Source: Pseudomonas sp. IPO3778
Lineage (GTDB): Bacteria; Pseudomonadota; Gammaproteobacteria; Pseudomonadales; Pseudomonadaceae
Direction of reading: 5' to 3'
NCBI RefSeq assembly: GCF_013386825.1
Contig: NZ_JACARC010000068.1
Span: 18,261 to 82,260, forward strand
Length of the DNA: 64,000 nt
Shown: one piece after another, positions 36,692 through 44,623 of the stretch
Numbering within the stretch: position 1 is the stretch's first letter
Layout of the letters: each line of letters opens with the position of its first letter
Position numbers and translations under genes: made by a program
Notes under the pieces: model-generated
The model's input: the letters and a program-made list of their open reading frames with translations, nothing else
What the model was told of the DNA's origin: nothing
Database searches by the model: none

Positions 36692-37893
36692 AATGGACTT
36701 CGGCAGCGGACCTCACACAGCAGGTATTACGGCTCTGGCAGCGGGGCGATCTGCTGCGCCCGCTGGTGACGGAGGAAGCGTGGGAGCCACGACGCCTGAT
36801 ATTGAAGGGGCCGGATACTGCGCAAATGAGTGCTTACTTCGATAGTGTGAGGGCTTGGGTCGCGCAACTAATTACTATCGACGGCATTCGCATCCAGTGG
36901 CGGGAAGTCAATCACAGGGTTGTGGGGGCGCAACGCTTGCCCGCTTCTATCTGGGTGGATTCGCTGGAAGATGCCATTGCGTTGATTGGCAAAGAGGGTG
37001 AAGCGATGCGCTTCAAGGCCCTGCTTGAACTGACCCGACAGCGTCAGCCTTTGCTGGTCGACTGGATGGGGAGCCAGCCGTTGCAGGCCATAGAACTGGA
37101 ATGGCAATGGGCCGCGCTTCTGGATGTGGTGACTTGGATGACGCAACATCCTCGGCCCGGCATCTACCTTCGGCAGGTAGACATACCTGGTATTCACAGC
37201 AAGTTCATCGAAAGACACAAGGCCGTGCTGAGTGAGCTGTTCGACCAAGTTCTGCCCGAGCTGGCTATTGGGCCGCAACATAAAGGCGCCACACGGTTTT
37301 CCGCCCGCTATGGTTTTCTCGATAAACCCGTCGGGATTCGTTTGCGGGTGTTGGATCCAAGTCTGACCCTGCTGCCGGGTCCCATGTTGCCGGATATCAC
37401 ACTGGATGCAGCCAGCTTCGCTCAATTGAATATTGCCGTCAGGCAGGTTTTCGTAACCGAGAATGAAACCAACTTTCTAGCCTTCCCGCTTGTGCCGGAC
37501 TCCATTGTGGTATTTGGCAAGGGTTACGGCTGGGATGCGCTAGGGCAAGCGAATTGGCTATCTAATTGTACAATTTATTACTGGGGCGATATCGATACCC
37601 ATGGGTTTGCGATTCTTGACCAGTTGCGCCGTCGGTTTGGGCATGTAGAGTCACTGTTGATGGATCGCGGTACCCTTGATGCCCACGCACAGTATTGGGG
37701 GCGTGAAGATCGTCAAGTCGTGTATGACTTGCCTTATCTCACGTCAGAGGAGCGTTCGGTGTTTGATGAGCTGCGGGACAATCGTCTGGGGGATGGCGTG
37801 AGGTTGGAGCAGGAATATGTGGGATATCGGTGCTTGATGGCGGCATTGAAGCAACTCTCCGGAATTTCCGGAGAGTTCGAGCCAAGCAACTGA
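36688..37893 (+). CDS. jetD: Wadjet subunit JetD (DUF3322/DUF2220 TOPRIM nuclease)
   Basis: A 401-residue nuclease subunit that cleaves the plasmid once the JetABC motor has tested its size. The N-terminal DUF3322 arm (about 1-190) is followed by a topoisomerase VI A-like C-terminal TOPRIM domain. The acidic residues are in place: E258 and E260 in VTENETN and D301 and D303 in YWGDIDTHG. It overlaps jetC by four bases. The order A-B-C-D with this JetD family is type I Wadjet, related to the MksBEFG complexes. Confidence 0.94.
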   Translation: MKWTSAADLTQQVLRLWQRGDLLRPLVTEEAWEPRRLILKGPDTAQMSAYFDSVRAWVAQLITIDGIRIQWREVNHRVVGAQRLPASIWVDSLEDAIALIGKEGEAMRFKALLELTRQRQPLLVDWMGSQPLQAIELEWQWAALLDVVTWMTQHPRPGIYLRQVDIPGIHSKFIERHKAVLSELFDQVLPELAIGPQHKGATRFSARYGFLDKPVGIRLRVLDPSLTLLPGPMLPDITLDAASFAQLNIAVRQVFVTENETNFLAFPLVPDSIVVFGKGYGWDALGQANWLSNCTIYYWGDIDTHGFAILDQLRRRFGHVESLLMDRGTLDAHAQYWGREDRQVVYDLPYLTSEERSVFDELRDNRLGDGVRLEQEYVGYRCLMAALKQLSGISGEFEPSN

Positions 37894-37926
37894 ATACATC
37901 TTCGCTTGCTGTCGCTTGCACCTAGA

Positions 37927-38490
37927 TCACGGCGCCCGGAAGTATTCGACCAGCTCCCGAGCGCTTGGGCACTCTGGGTGTTCAGCCGCATGAGCCACAC
38001 TAAATCCAAAATGTTTGATCATTTTTTTAGCAAAGGCGGGTTTGTTACCTGGCCCTGAGGTGCCCAGCTCTCGGGCGATTTCTTTGAGACGATCATAGGG
38101 CTTGTCGATTGTCCTTTCTGGCTGGGGTTCGTTGTACCCTTGCTTCAGCCATTGACTCATGGCTTGAGTATCTGCAAGAAACCACGCTTCAAGAGCCTTT
38201 ACGGCTACAAAGACAGTTTCCAATTTTTGGTTCTGTATGCGATTACGGACGATATCAACTGAGTCATCGTCCTCTAAGTCGGTAAGCACATAGATTTTTT
38301 CCACGCCCTTTGCTTCAAGAACCTGAGTGAAGGCCTCGATATTTTGGGGTAGGAGGTTGCCTCCGCCTTTTGCGTCGATTACTGGTGTGACGAGCTCGTA
38401 TCCAGCATCAGCCAATAATTCTTTGAATTTCGAAGATTCAACTACGATCCGTTCACAATCGCCCTCTACAATAAAACCTACCTTCACCAT
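37927..38490 (-). CDS. Small TOPRIM-fold protein, DUF4276-like, partner of the adjacent ATPase
   Basis: A 187-residue protein with the TOPRIM pattern: a first strand ending in E9 (GFIVEGDCE), then the acidic DLEDDDS at 71-77 (D71, E73 in place of DxD), and a VKALEAWFLAD segment (97-107) typical of DUF4276-type TOPRIM proteins in ATPase modules. It overlaps the ATPase gene by seven bases and ends 33 bases from jetD in convergent orientation. The pair resembles an OLD-family nuclease split in two, as in PARIS-like systems. The variant second acidic residue leaves it open whether it cuts nucleic acid or acts otherwise. Confidence 0.7.
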   Translation of the reverse strand: MVKVGFIVEGDCERIVVESSKFKELLADAGYELVTPVIDAKGGGNLLPQNIEAFTQVLEAKGVEKIYVLTDLEDDDSVDIVRNRIQNQKLETVFVAVKALEAWFLADTQAMSQWLKQGYNEPQPERTIDKPYDRLKEIARELGTSGPGNKPAFAKKMIKHFGFSVAHAAEHPECPSARELVEYFRAP

Positions 38491-39599
38491 GGTAGACCCC
38501 CGTCAAATAAATTGGTCAGCCAGGCGGTGTCAAGGGGGATTTGTTTTTTATCGACTCTTGATTCGGCTGCACACTTGACGTTCGTCCGGCCTTCCAACTT
38601 ATTGACTAGCCAGAGCTCCTCAGGGTTAAGGTTGCGCACCACAGATTCACTGTGGGTCGTAATGAAGACCGGATGATCTACAGTGGCGTTGTCGCGCATG
38701 AGCGCGACCAGCTCACCAATTGCTTTTGGGTGGATGCCCCGTTCAGGCTCCTCGATAATAGTTAAGCCGGCTTGAGAGGTCCGGCTTAACACGGCTGTCA
38801 TTATGCATAAAGCGTAAATAGTGCCGTCCGAGATTAGGCGTGCAGGGAAATGAGTTCTTGTCCCTTCTTCCTTGAATGTGATGACGGTGGTGCTATCCAG
38901 TCGTTGTTTTTCAGTTGAGACATTTTCCATGCCGGGAACAATTAGTTCTATCCATTCCAGTACTTGGGTCCGGAAGTGCTTGTCGTTCTCCAGGATAGAC
39001 AACATGGTTGCAACGTTTCTGCCATGGCTATCCAGCATGGTTGCATCTGCGGTCGAGTTGTCCGGCTCTTTGGCGGCGATGGGGTCAATACGGTAAACGC
39101 GAATATTGGTGAGGAACTTATACAACGCAGAGTTACTTAACAGCATAAGCGCGGTCATGTCTTGGGGGTATTCCAAGAAGGACTGAAGCGGCGAGTAATC
39201 TGTCAGCGTTACTTTTGTTTCGCCATTCTGCTTGCGGTCAATGTATTGAGTACCGTTGATTTTCAGGTTTTCGACTACCTGAGGGATTTTGTCAATCTCA
39301 ACAATCTTGAGTGAATACTCAAAATTCTCATGATCAATCTGGATTTTTATCTCGAAAGAGATAGTCGTCCTTTTTTGTTTGCGATGTTTGAAACAATGGA
39401 TTTGTTGAAAACCACCAAAATCACGAATGGCAGTCGAGGCACCTCGCTTTACAATGGCGCCCAAGAAAGCGAGAGCATCGGTAATGTTACTTTTTCCTGC
39501 ACCGTTCGAGCCGGCCAATGCAGTGAACGGTGATAGGCGCTCTAGCGTCAGGTTCGTGACACTTTTAAATCCATTGATCGTAATCGATTCGATATTCAT
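38484..39599 (-). CDS. SMC/RecF-like AAA (AAA15/AAA21) ATPase of a two-gene defence-like module
   Basis: A 371-residue ATPase from the ATG at 39599, with AAGGAA before it; the frame opens at 39620. It starts like OLD/RecF proteins (MNIESITINGFKSVTNLTLE). Walker A is GSNGAGKS at 30-37, the signature-like LISDGT at 256-260, Walker B LTIIEEPERGIHP with E283/E284, and the H-loop ITTHSE with H316. Between lies a beta-rich and helical insert without coiled-coil arms. The TOPRIM part found in OLD nucleases is absent and is supplied by the next gene. It is very AT-rich: 39241-39300 has 23 G+C of 60. Confidence 0.85.
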   Translation of the reverse strand: MNIESITINGFKSVTNLTLERLSPFTALAGSNGAGKSNITDALAFLGAIVKRGASTAIRDFGGFQQIHCFKHRKQKRTTISFEIKIQIDHENFEYSLKIVEIDKIPQVVENLKINGTQYIDRKQNGETKVTLTDYSPLQSFLEYPQDMTALMLLSNSALYKFLTNIRVYRIDPIAAKEPDNSTADATMLDSHGRNVATMLSILENDKHFRTQVLEWIELIVPGMENVSTEKQRLDSTTVITFKEEGTRTHFPARLISDGTIYALCIMTAVLSRTSQAGLTIIEEPERGIHPKAIGELVALMRDNATVDHPVFITTHSESVVRNLNPEELWLVNKLEGRTNVKCAAESRVDKKQIPLDTAWLTNLFDGGLPW

Positions 39600-39737
39600 G
39601 GCAATTCCTTCGACCCTCACCGGCGGTCGTCAAGCGGCGCACTCTTCATCGCCTGCAAATTGATCGTCAGAAAATACTAGCCCGCGCATGGTATAGGCGA
39701 TCAGCCGTCGAGTCACAATCGCAATATCTCCATCCAC

Positions 39738-39773
39738 AAAAAAAGCCCCAGGTCTTTCGACCTGGGGCTTTTT
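39738..39773 (-). terminator. Intrinsic terminator of tRNA-Arg
   Basis: GCCCCAGGTC pairs with GACCTGGGGC around TTTC, with A/T-runs on both sides. On the minus strand it gives a seven-T tail, directly behind the tRNA. It can also stop transcription from the other side. Confidence 0.9.
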
Positions 39774-39783
39774 CGTCTGTATC

Positions 39784-39860
39784 TGGTGCACCCGGCGGGA
39801 TTCGAACCCACGACCCCTGCCTTCGGAGGGCAGTACTCTATCCAGCTGAGCTACGGATGC
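39784..39860 (-). tRNA. tRNA-Arg (anticodon CCG)
   Basis: The 77-base minus-strand sequence begins GCATCCGTAGCTCAG and ends GGGTGCACCA with an encoded CCA. The anticodon arm is CTGCC-CTCCGAA-GGCAG, so the anticodon is CCG, reading CGG. The T arm GTGGGTTCGAATCC is standard. Its 3' end faces the defence island. Confidence 0.97.
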
Positions 39861-39873
39861 TTGTGCGGGCGAC

Positions 39874-39902
39874 ATCATACCCATGTCGACCTTGGGCGTC
39901 CA
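39874..39902 (-). promoter_or_regulatory. Promoter of tRNA-Arg
   Basis: On the minus strand TGGACG (-35) and TATGAT (-10) lie 17 bases apart, and the tRNA starts 14 bases after the -10. Confidence 0.7.
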
Positions 39903-40255
39903 TGCCGCTTTTTGGCCGCCTTCCCGTAGGATTACGCTGCGCTGATGCGCTGAGCCGGGCGTCTCGACGCAATGCGGTGGAACCCGCCGGAAATACGCTG
40001 ATCAGAAAAAAGGGGCAAATGCGCCGTTTTCGTTCTTTTTTTCGAACAGACTATTGCCCTGCACCCCCATTGATCCTAGGATTCGTTTGAGATTTCAAAC
40101 GCTCTTGTCTGGGTGCTGAACCGCACATCTGTTCATCCGTGCGCTATTTACGTGCTTCAGCCCAGTGAATGATTTCCCTGACGGCAGCCCTCAAGGCGCC
40201 TTTCAACAACTCTAATTCGCTCCGCGCGTGCGCGGTGCTGTTAAGGAAAGCCGAC
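39903..40255. other. Intergenic region between tRNA-Arg and gabD
   Basis: About 350 bases without a supportable gene. It includes the inverted repeat listed at 40084-40101 and the ribosome-binding site AAGGAAAG just before gabD. No convincing sigma-54 element (GG-N10-GC with the right context) was found. Open frames here are short and lack codon-use support. Confidence 0.6.
40084..40101. promoter_or_regulatory. Inverted repeat CGTTTGA-GATT-TCAAACG upstream of gabD
   Basis: A perfect 7-base inverted repeat with a 4-base spacer, 155 bases before the gabD start. It has operator-like symmetry. The binding protein is unknown; the arm order is opposite to that of PsrA boxes. Confidence 0.4.
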
Positions 40256-41698
40256 ATGCAGCTTAAAGACACCCAGTTGTTCCGCCAGCAAGCCTTCATT
40301 GATGGCGCTTGGGTCGATGCGGACAACGGTCAAACGATCAAGGTCAATAACCCCGCTACCGGCGAAATCCTCGGTACCGTGCCAAAAATGGGCGCGGCCG
40401 AAACCCGTCGCGCTATCGAAGCGGCTGACAAGGCTCTGCCGGCCTGGCGTGCACTCACCGCCAAGGACCGCGCCAACAAGCTGCGTCGCTGGTTCGAACT
40501 GATCATCGAGAACCAGGACGACCTGGCCCGCCTGATGACCCTGGAACAAGGCAAGCCGCTGGCCGAAGCCAAGGGCGAAATCGTTTACGCCGCTTCGTTC
40601 ATCGAGTGGTTCGCCGAAGAAGCCAAGCGCGTCTACGGTGACGTGATTCCCGGCCACCAGCCGGACAAGCGCCTGATCGTGATCAAGCAACCGATCGGCG
40701 TTACCGCTTCCATCACGCCGTGGAACTTCCCGGCCGCGATGATCACCCGTAAAGCCGGCCCGGCCCTGGCCGCCGGTTGCACCATGGTGCTCAAGCCTGC
40801 GTCGCAAACCCCGTTCTCGGCGTTCGCCCTGGCTGAACTGGCCCAGCGTGCCGGTATTCCGAAAGGCGTGTTCAGCGTGGTCTCCGGCAGCGCCGGCGAT
40901 ATCGGCAGCGAGCTGACCAGCAACCCGATCGTGCGTAAATTGTCCTTCACCGGCTCCACCGAAATCGGTCGCCAGTTGATGGCCGAATGCGCCAAGGACA
41001 TCAAGAAAGTCTCCCTGGAACTGGGCGGCAACGCGCCGTTCATCGTGTTCGACGACGCCGACCTGGATAAGGCCGTCGAAGGCGCGATCATTTCCAAGTA
41101 CCGCAACAACGGCCAGACCTGCGTCTGCGCCAACCGTCTGTACATTCAGGATTCGGTGTACGACGCGTTCGCCGAGAAACTGAAAGTGGCCGTGGCCAAG
41201 CTGAAGATCGGTAACGGTCTGGAAGAAGGCACCACCACCGGCCCGCTGATCGACGAGAAGGCCGTGGCCAAGGTTCAGGAGCACATCGCTGATGCCCTGA
41301 GCAAAGGCGCCACCCTGCTGGCCGGCGGCAAGGTGATGGAAGGCAACTTCTTCGAGCCGACCATTCTGGTCAACGTGCCGAAAGACGCCGCCGTGGCCAA
41401 GGAAGAAACCTTCGGCCCACTGGCGCCGCTGTTCCGCTTCAAAGACGAGGCCGAAGTGATCGCGATGTCCAACGACACCGAGTTCGGCCTGGCTTCCTAC
41501 TTCTATGCCCGCGACCTGGGCCGTGTGTTCCGTGTAGCGGAAGCCCTGGAATACGGCATGGTCGGCGTCAACACCGGGTTGATCTCCAACGAAGTGGCGC
41601 CGTTCGGCGGCATCAAGGCTTCGGGCCTGGGCCGTGAAGGTTCCAAGTACGGGATCGAGGACTACCTGGAAATCAAATACCTCTGCCTGGGCATCTAA
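40256..41698 (+). CDS. gabD: Succinate-semialdehyde dehydrogenase GabD
   Basis: A 480-residue NAD(P)+-dependent aldehyde dehydrogenase oxidising succinate semialdehyde to succinate in GABA catabolism. The ATG at 40256 follows AAGGAAAG; the frame opens earlier at 40169. Catalytic E255 (SLELGGNAPF) and C289 (NGQTCVCANR) are present, with the cofactor loop FTGSTEIGR and the NPATGEILGTVP start seen in GabD. The length and the following gabT support the assignment over other aldehyde dehydrogenases. Confidence 0.95.
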   Translation: MQLKDTQLFRQQAFIDGAWVDADNGQTIKVNNPATGEILGTVPKMGAAETRRAIEAADKALPAWRALTAKDRANKLRRWFELIIENQDDLARLMTLEQGKPLAEAKGEIVYAASFIEWFAEEAKRVYGDVIPGHQPDKRLIVIKQPIGVTASITPWNFPAAMITRKAGPALAAGCTMVLKPASQTPFSAFALAELAQRAGIPKGVFSVVSGSAGDIGSELTSNPIVRKLSFTGSTEIGRQLMAECAKDIKKVSLELGGNAPFIVFDDADLDKAVEGAIISKYRNNGQTCVCANRLYIQDSVYDAFAEKLKVAVAKLKIGNGLEEGTTTGPLIDEKAVAKVQEHIADALSKGATLLAGGKVMEGNFFEPTILVNVPKDAAVAKEETFGPLAPLFRFKDEAEVIAMSNDTEFGLASYFYARDLGRVFRVAEALEYGMVGVNTGLISNEVAPFGGIKASGLGREGSKYGIEDYLEIKYLCLGI

Positions 41699-41720
41699 GC
41701 CCGGCAAGGCATTGCTGCAA

Positions 41721-41754
41721 ACGCAAAGGGCACGAGAGCGCTGTCCCTTTGCGT
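41721..41754 (+). promoter_or_regulatory. Intercistronic hairpin between gabD and gabT
   Basis: ACGCAAAGGG pairs exactly with CCCTTTGCGT across a 14-base loop, 23 bases after gabD. A strong T-run is missing. It may attenuate transcription or protect the gabD message from decay, setting the gabD:gabT ratio. Confidence 0.45.
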
Positions 41755-41880
41755 GTTTCACACCGTTATTCGTAGTGGCCGGGAAAGCTGTGGCAGTCGA
41801 TCATCGCATGCTGCCGTAGTTGCCTCCCCGCCACGTATTCCTTGGACCACGCCACCCGATGAGTGGCGAATGAGGACTTT

Positions 41881-43158
41881 ATGAGCAAGACCAACGCATC
41901 CCTGATGAAACGCCGCGAAGCCGCTGTACCCCGCGGTGTTGGCCAGATTCACCCGATCTTCGCCGAGTCGGCGAAGAACGCCACCGTGACCGACGTTGAA
42001 GGTCGCGAGTTCATCGACTTCGCCGGCGGTATCGCCGTGCTGAACACCGGCCACGTGCACCCGAAAATCATCGCGGCCGTGACCGCGCAACTCAACAAGC
42101 TGACCCACACTTGCTTCCAGGTGCTGGCGTACGAGCCATACGTTGAGCTGTGCGAAAAAGTTAACGCCAAGGTCCCGGGTGATTTCGCCAAGAAAACCCT
42201 GCTGGTCACCACCGGTTCCGAAGCGGTAGAAAACGCCGTGAAAATTGCGCGTGCCGCCACGGGTCGTGCCGGCGTGATCGCGTTCACCGGCGCCTACCAC
42301 GGCCGCACCATGATGACCCTGGGCCTCACCGGCAAAGTCGTGCCGTACTCGGCCGGCATGGGCCTGATGCCAGGCGGCGTGTTCCGTGCACTGTTTCCGA
42401 ACGAACTGCACGGTGTGAGCGACGACGATTCCATCGCCAGCATCGAACGCATCTTCAAGAACGATGCCGAGCCGCGTGACATCGCTGCCATCATCATCGA
42501 GCCAGTGCAGGGCGAAGGCGGTTTCTACGTCGCGCCTAAATCCTTCATGAAGCGCCTGCGTGAACTGTGCGACAAGCACGGCATCCTGCTGATCGCCGAC
42601 GAAGTGCAAACCGGCGCTGGTCGTACCGGTACCTTCTTCGCCATGGAACAGATGGGCGTTGCAGCCGACCTGACCACCTTCGCCAAATCCATCGCCGGCG
42701 GTTTCCCGCTGGCCGGTGTGTGCGGCAAGGCCGAATACATGGACGCCATCGCTCCAGGCGGCCTGGGCGGCACCTACGCCGGTAGCCCGATCGCTTGCGC
42801 CGCGGCCCTGGCCGTGATGGAAGTGTTTGAAGAAGAGCACCTGCTGGACCGCTGCAAAGCCGTCGGCGAGCGCTTGGTCACGGGCCTGAAAGCGATCCAG
42901 GCCAAGTACCCGGTGATCGGTGAAGTGCGTGCCCTGGGCGCGATGATTGCGGTGGAGCTGTTCGAAGGTGGCGACAGCCACAAGCCGAACGCCGCTGCCG
43001 TGGCTGCCGTGGTGGCCAAGGCGCGCGACAAGGGTTTGATCCTGCTGTCCTGCGGCACCTACGGCAACGTGTTGCGCGTGCTGGTACCGCTGACCTCGCC
43101 GGACGAGCAGTTGGACAAAGGCCTGGCGATCATCGAAGAGTGCTTCTCCGAGCTGTGA
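41881..43158 (+). CDS. gabT: 4-aminobutyrate--2-oxoglutarate transaminase GabT
   Basis: A 425-residue PLP enzyme converting GABA to succinate semialdehyde, feeding GabD. The start MSKTNASLMKRREAAVPRG is that of Pseudomonas GabT; the frame opens six codons earlier. The cofactor lysine is K269 in TTFAKSIAGGFPL. Other class III marks are LLIADEVQTGAGRTGTFF and VTTGSEAVENAVKIARAATGR. It lies 182 bases behind gabD and ends in a strong terminator. Confidence 0.96.
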   Translation: MSKTNASLMKRREAAVPRGVGQIHPIFAESAKNATVTDVEGREFIDFAGGIAVLNTGHVHPKIIAAVTAQLNKLTHTCFQVLAYEPYVELCEKVNAKVPGDFAKKTLLVTTGSEAVENAVKIARAATGRAGVIAFTGAYHGRTMMTLGLTGKVVPYSAGMGLMPGGVFRALFPNELHGVSDDDSIASIERIFKNDAEPRDIAAIIIEPVQGEGGFYVAPKSFMKRLRELCDKHGILLIADEVQTGAGRTGTFFAMEQMGVAADLTTFAKSIAGGFPLAGVCGKAEYMDAIAPGGLGGTYAGSPIACAAALAVMEVFEEEHLLDRCKAVGERLVTGLKAIQAKYPVIGEVRALGAMIAVELFEGGDSHKPNAAAVAAVVAKARDKGLILLSCGTYGNVLRVLVPLTSPDEQLDKGLAIIEECFSEL

Positions 43159-43179
43159 TCAAAAGTTGACCTGATCGAC

Positions 43180-43207
43180 AAAAAACCCGCCTCGGCGGGT
43201 TTTTTTG
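43180..43207 (+). terminator. Intrinsic terminator of gabDT
   Basis: AAAAACCCGCCTCGGCGGGTTTTTTT: a compact GC stem followed by seven T residues, 22 bases after the gabT stop. Confidence 0.93.
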
Positions 43208-43294
43208 TGGCCGATGAACGGTATTCAGCGCTTGTTCATGTACGCAGGCGTCTCCTTTGTCTAAGGTGCAGGTATTGCCGATGGAGCGTGCTGG

Positions 43295-44503
43295 ATGACT
43301 GCTGTTGATTTACCTGCGGTACCCCGTGTGTTGATTGCCGAGGCCGACCCCTGGTCCCGGGATCTGCTCAAGCAGGTGTTGTTGAATGTGCGCTGTGACG
43401 CACGGCTGGATGTGTGTGCCGATGGCCAGCGGGCCGCCGAGTTGCTGCGTGACAAGCCCTATGACCTGATCATCGCCGACTGGGAACTGCCCGGGGTCGA
43501 TGGCCTGAGCCTGTTGCGCAGCGTGCGCCAGCAACGGCGTACGCCTTTGTTGCCGTTCATCCTGCTGAGCACCCGCAACGACAGCGCCAGCGTGCGCGAA
43601 GCGTTGCCCCTGGCGCCGACGGCGTACCTGACCAAACCCCTGAACATGGAAGGCCTGACCCAGCGCCTGCAAGACTTGCTGCTCAATGAAGGGGAGACGG
43701 TGTACTGCGAAGTCCCGGCCCTGGCGCCGGGCATGACCTTGCCGGTGTTTCTGGAGCGGCGCCGCGAAGCGTCCGACGGTGCGCCACTGCGGGTCGACGT
43801 GAAGGCCGCGGTGCAACACAGCCTGGAGCCGGAAGGCCTGGACCTCAAGCACCTGGAAGAGCAGGTACGCATCGACCCGCAAATCACTGCCGTGCTGATC
43901 GCCGCCGCCAACAGCGCCGGCCACCACGGCTCGCCGGTGCAGACCCTGGCCATGGCCCTGCACAAGCTGGCGGCCGGGCAGAGCATGAACCTGATCCTGG
44001 GGCTGGCCCTCAAGCACAACGTCGTACTGACCGACACGAGCCTGGTGGACTACGCCGAGCGCTATTGGCAGTTGTCCCAACGCACCGCCGACTACGCCCG
44101 CAGTCTGGCGCGCATGTTCGACCTTGATCACGAGCGCTGCTACAGCGCCGGCATCCTCCATCGCCTCGGCGACCTGGCCTTGCTGCGGTGCCTGCAAGAC
44201 TGGCTACAGGGCGGCGGCGAACTGGATGACGAACTGATTGGCGAGTCCCTTTACACCTTCGGCGCCGCCTATGGCTCGGCGCTGCGCACACGCTGGCGTT
44301 TGCCGCTGGAGTTGCGCCAGTTGATCGCGGCGATTTATTCGCTGGAGGGCGGGGTGTATTCCCGGGAGGCGCTGGTGGTGAACCTGGCGGCCCAACTGGC
44401 ACGGTTGACCGAGCATGAAGGCGTCGAAGCGCTGGCCAAAAGCAAGACGGCGCGCCTGCTCAAAGTCGGGTTGCCGGAGTTGACCCGCATGCGCAAAAAC
44501 TAG
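43295..44503 (+). CDS. Response regulator with HDOD output domain
   Basis: A 402-residue cytoplasmic signalling protein. The N-terminal receiver (about 10-130) has phosphorylation site D62 (LIIADWELPG), acidic residues E16/D18 and the switch lysine in YLTKPL. The C-terminal half (about 165-370) is an HDOD domain (LEEQVRIDPQITAVLIAAANSAG, later YSAGILHRLGDLALL), related to HD-GYP but without the metal-binding HD and GYP residues. No kinase gene is adjacent. Such proteins act in signalling, often around c-di-GMP, without known enzymatic activity. Confidence 0.88.
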   Translation: MTAVDLPAVPRVLIAEADPWSRDLLKQVLLNVRCDARLDVCADGQRAAELLRDKPYDLIIADWELPGVDGLSLLRSVRQQRRTPLLPFILLSTRNDSASVREALPLAPTAYLTKPLNMEGLTQRLQDLLLNEGETVYCEVPALAPGMTLPVFLERRREASDGAPLRVDVKAAVQHSLEPEGLDLKHLEEQVRIDPQITAVLIAAANSAGHHGSPVQTLAMALHKLAAGQSMNLILGLALKHNVVLTDTSLVDYAERYWQLSQRTADYARSLARMFDLDHERCYSAGILHRLGDLALLRCLQDWLQGGGELDDELIGESLYTFGAAYGSALRTRWRLPLELRQLIAAIYSLEGGVYSREALVVNLAAQLARLTEHEGVEALAKSKTARLLKVGLPELTRMRKN

Positions 44504-44520
44504 CCGTCGACGCGGGCCAG

Positions 44521-44609
44521 TGTGGGAGCCGGGCTTGCCCGCGATGCAGGCACCTCGGTGTGTCAGTTGCACCGAGGTGATGCTATCGCAGGCAAACCAG
44601 CTCCCACAG
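44521..44609. repeat. REP palindrome, 'ATCGCAGGCAAGC' class
   Basis: Outer arms TGTGGGAGC / GCTCCCACA enclose a second exact stem CACCTCGGTG / CACCGAGGTG. The same inner stem recurs in the REP at 53614-53700. It lies between convergent genes. Confidence 0.88.
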
Positions 44610-44623
44610 CGAATCGTGGTGCG

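Noticed and set aside
39600..39790. Search for an attachment-site duplicate of the tRNA-Arg 3' end at the far side of the island
   Set aside because: No copy of the GGGTGCACCA-containing end was found by eye near 31060-31215, and no integrase gene is present.
39630..39884. Minus-strand open frame of 84 residues over the tRNA and its flank
   Set aside because: Its middle is a translation of tRNA-Arg and the terminator; such frames are common artefacts of tRNA genes.
40084..40101. PsrA box upstream of gabD
   Set aside because: PsrA sites read CAAAC...GTTTG; here the arms are in the opposite order.
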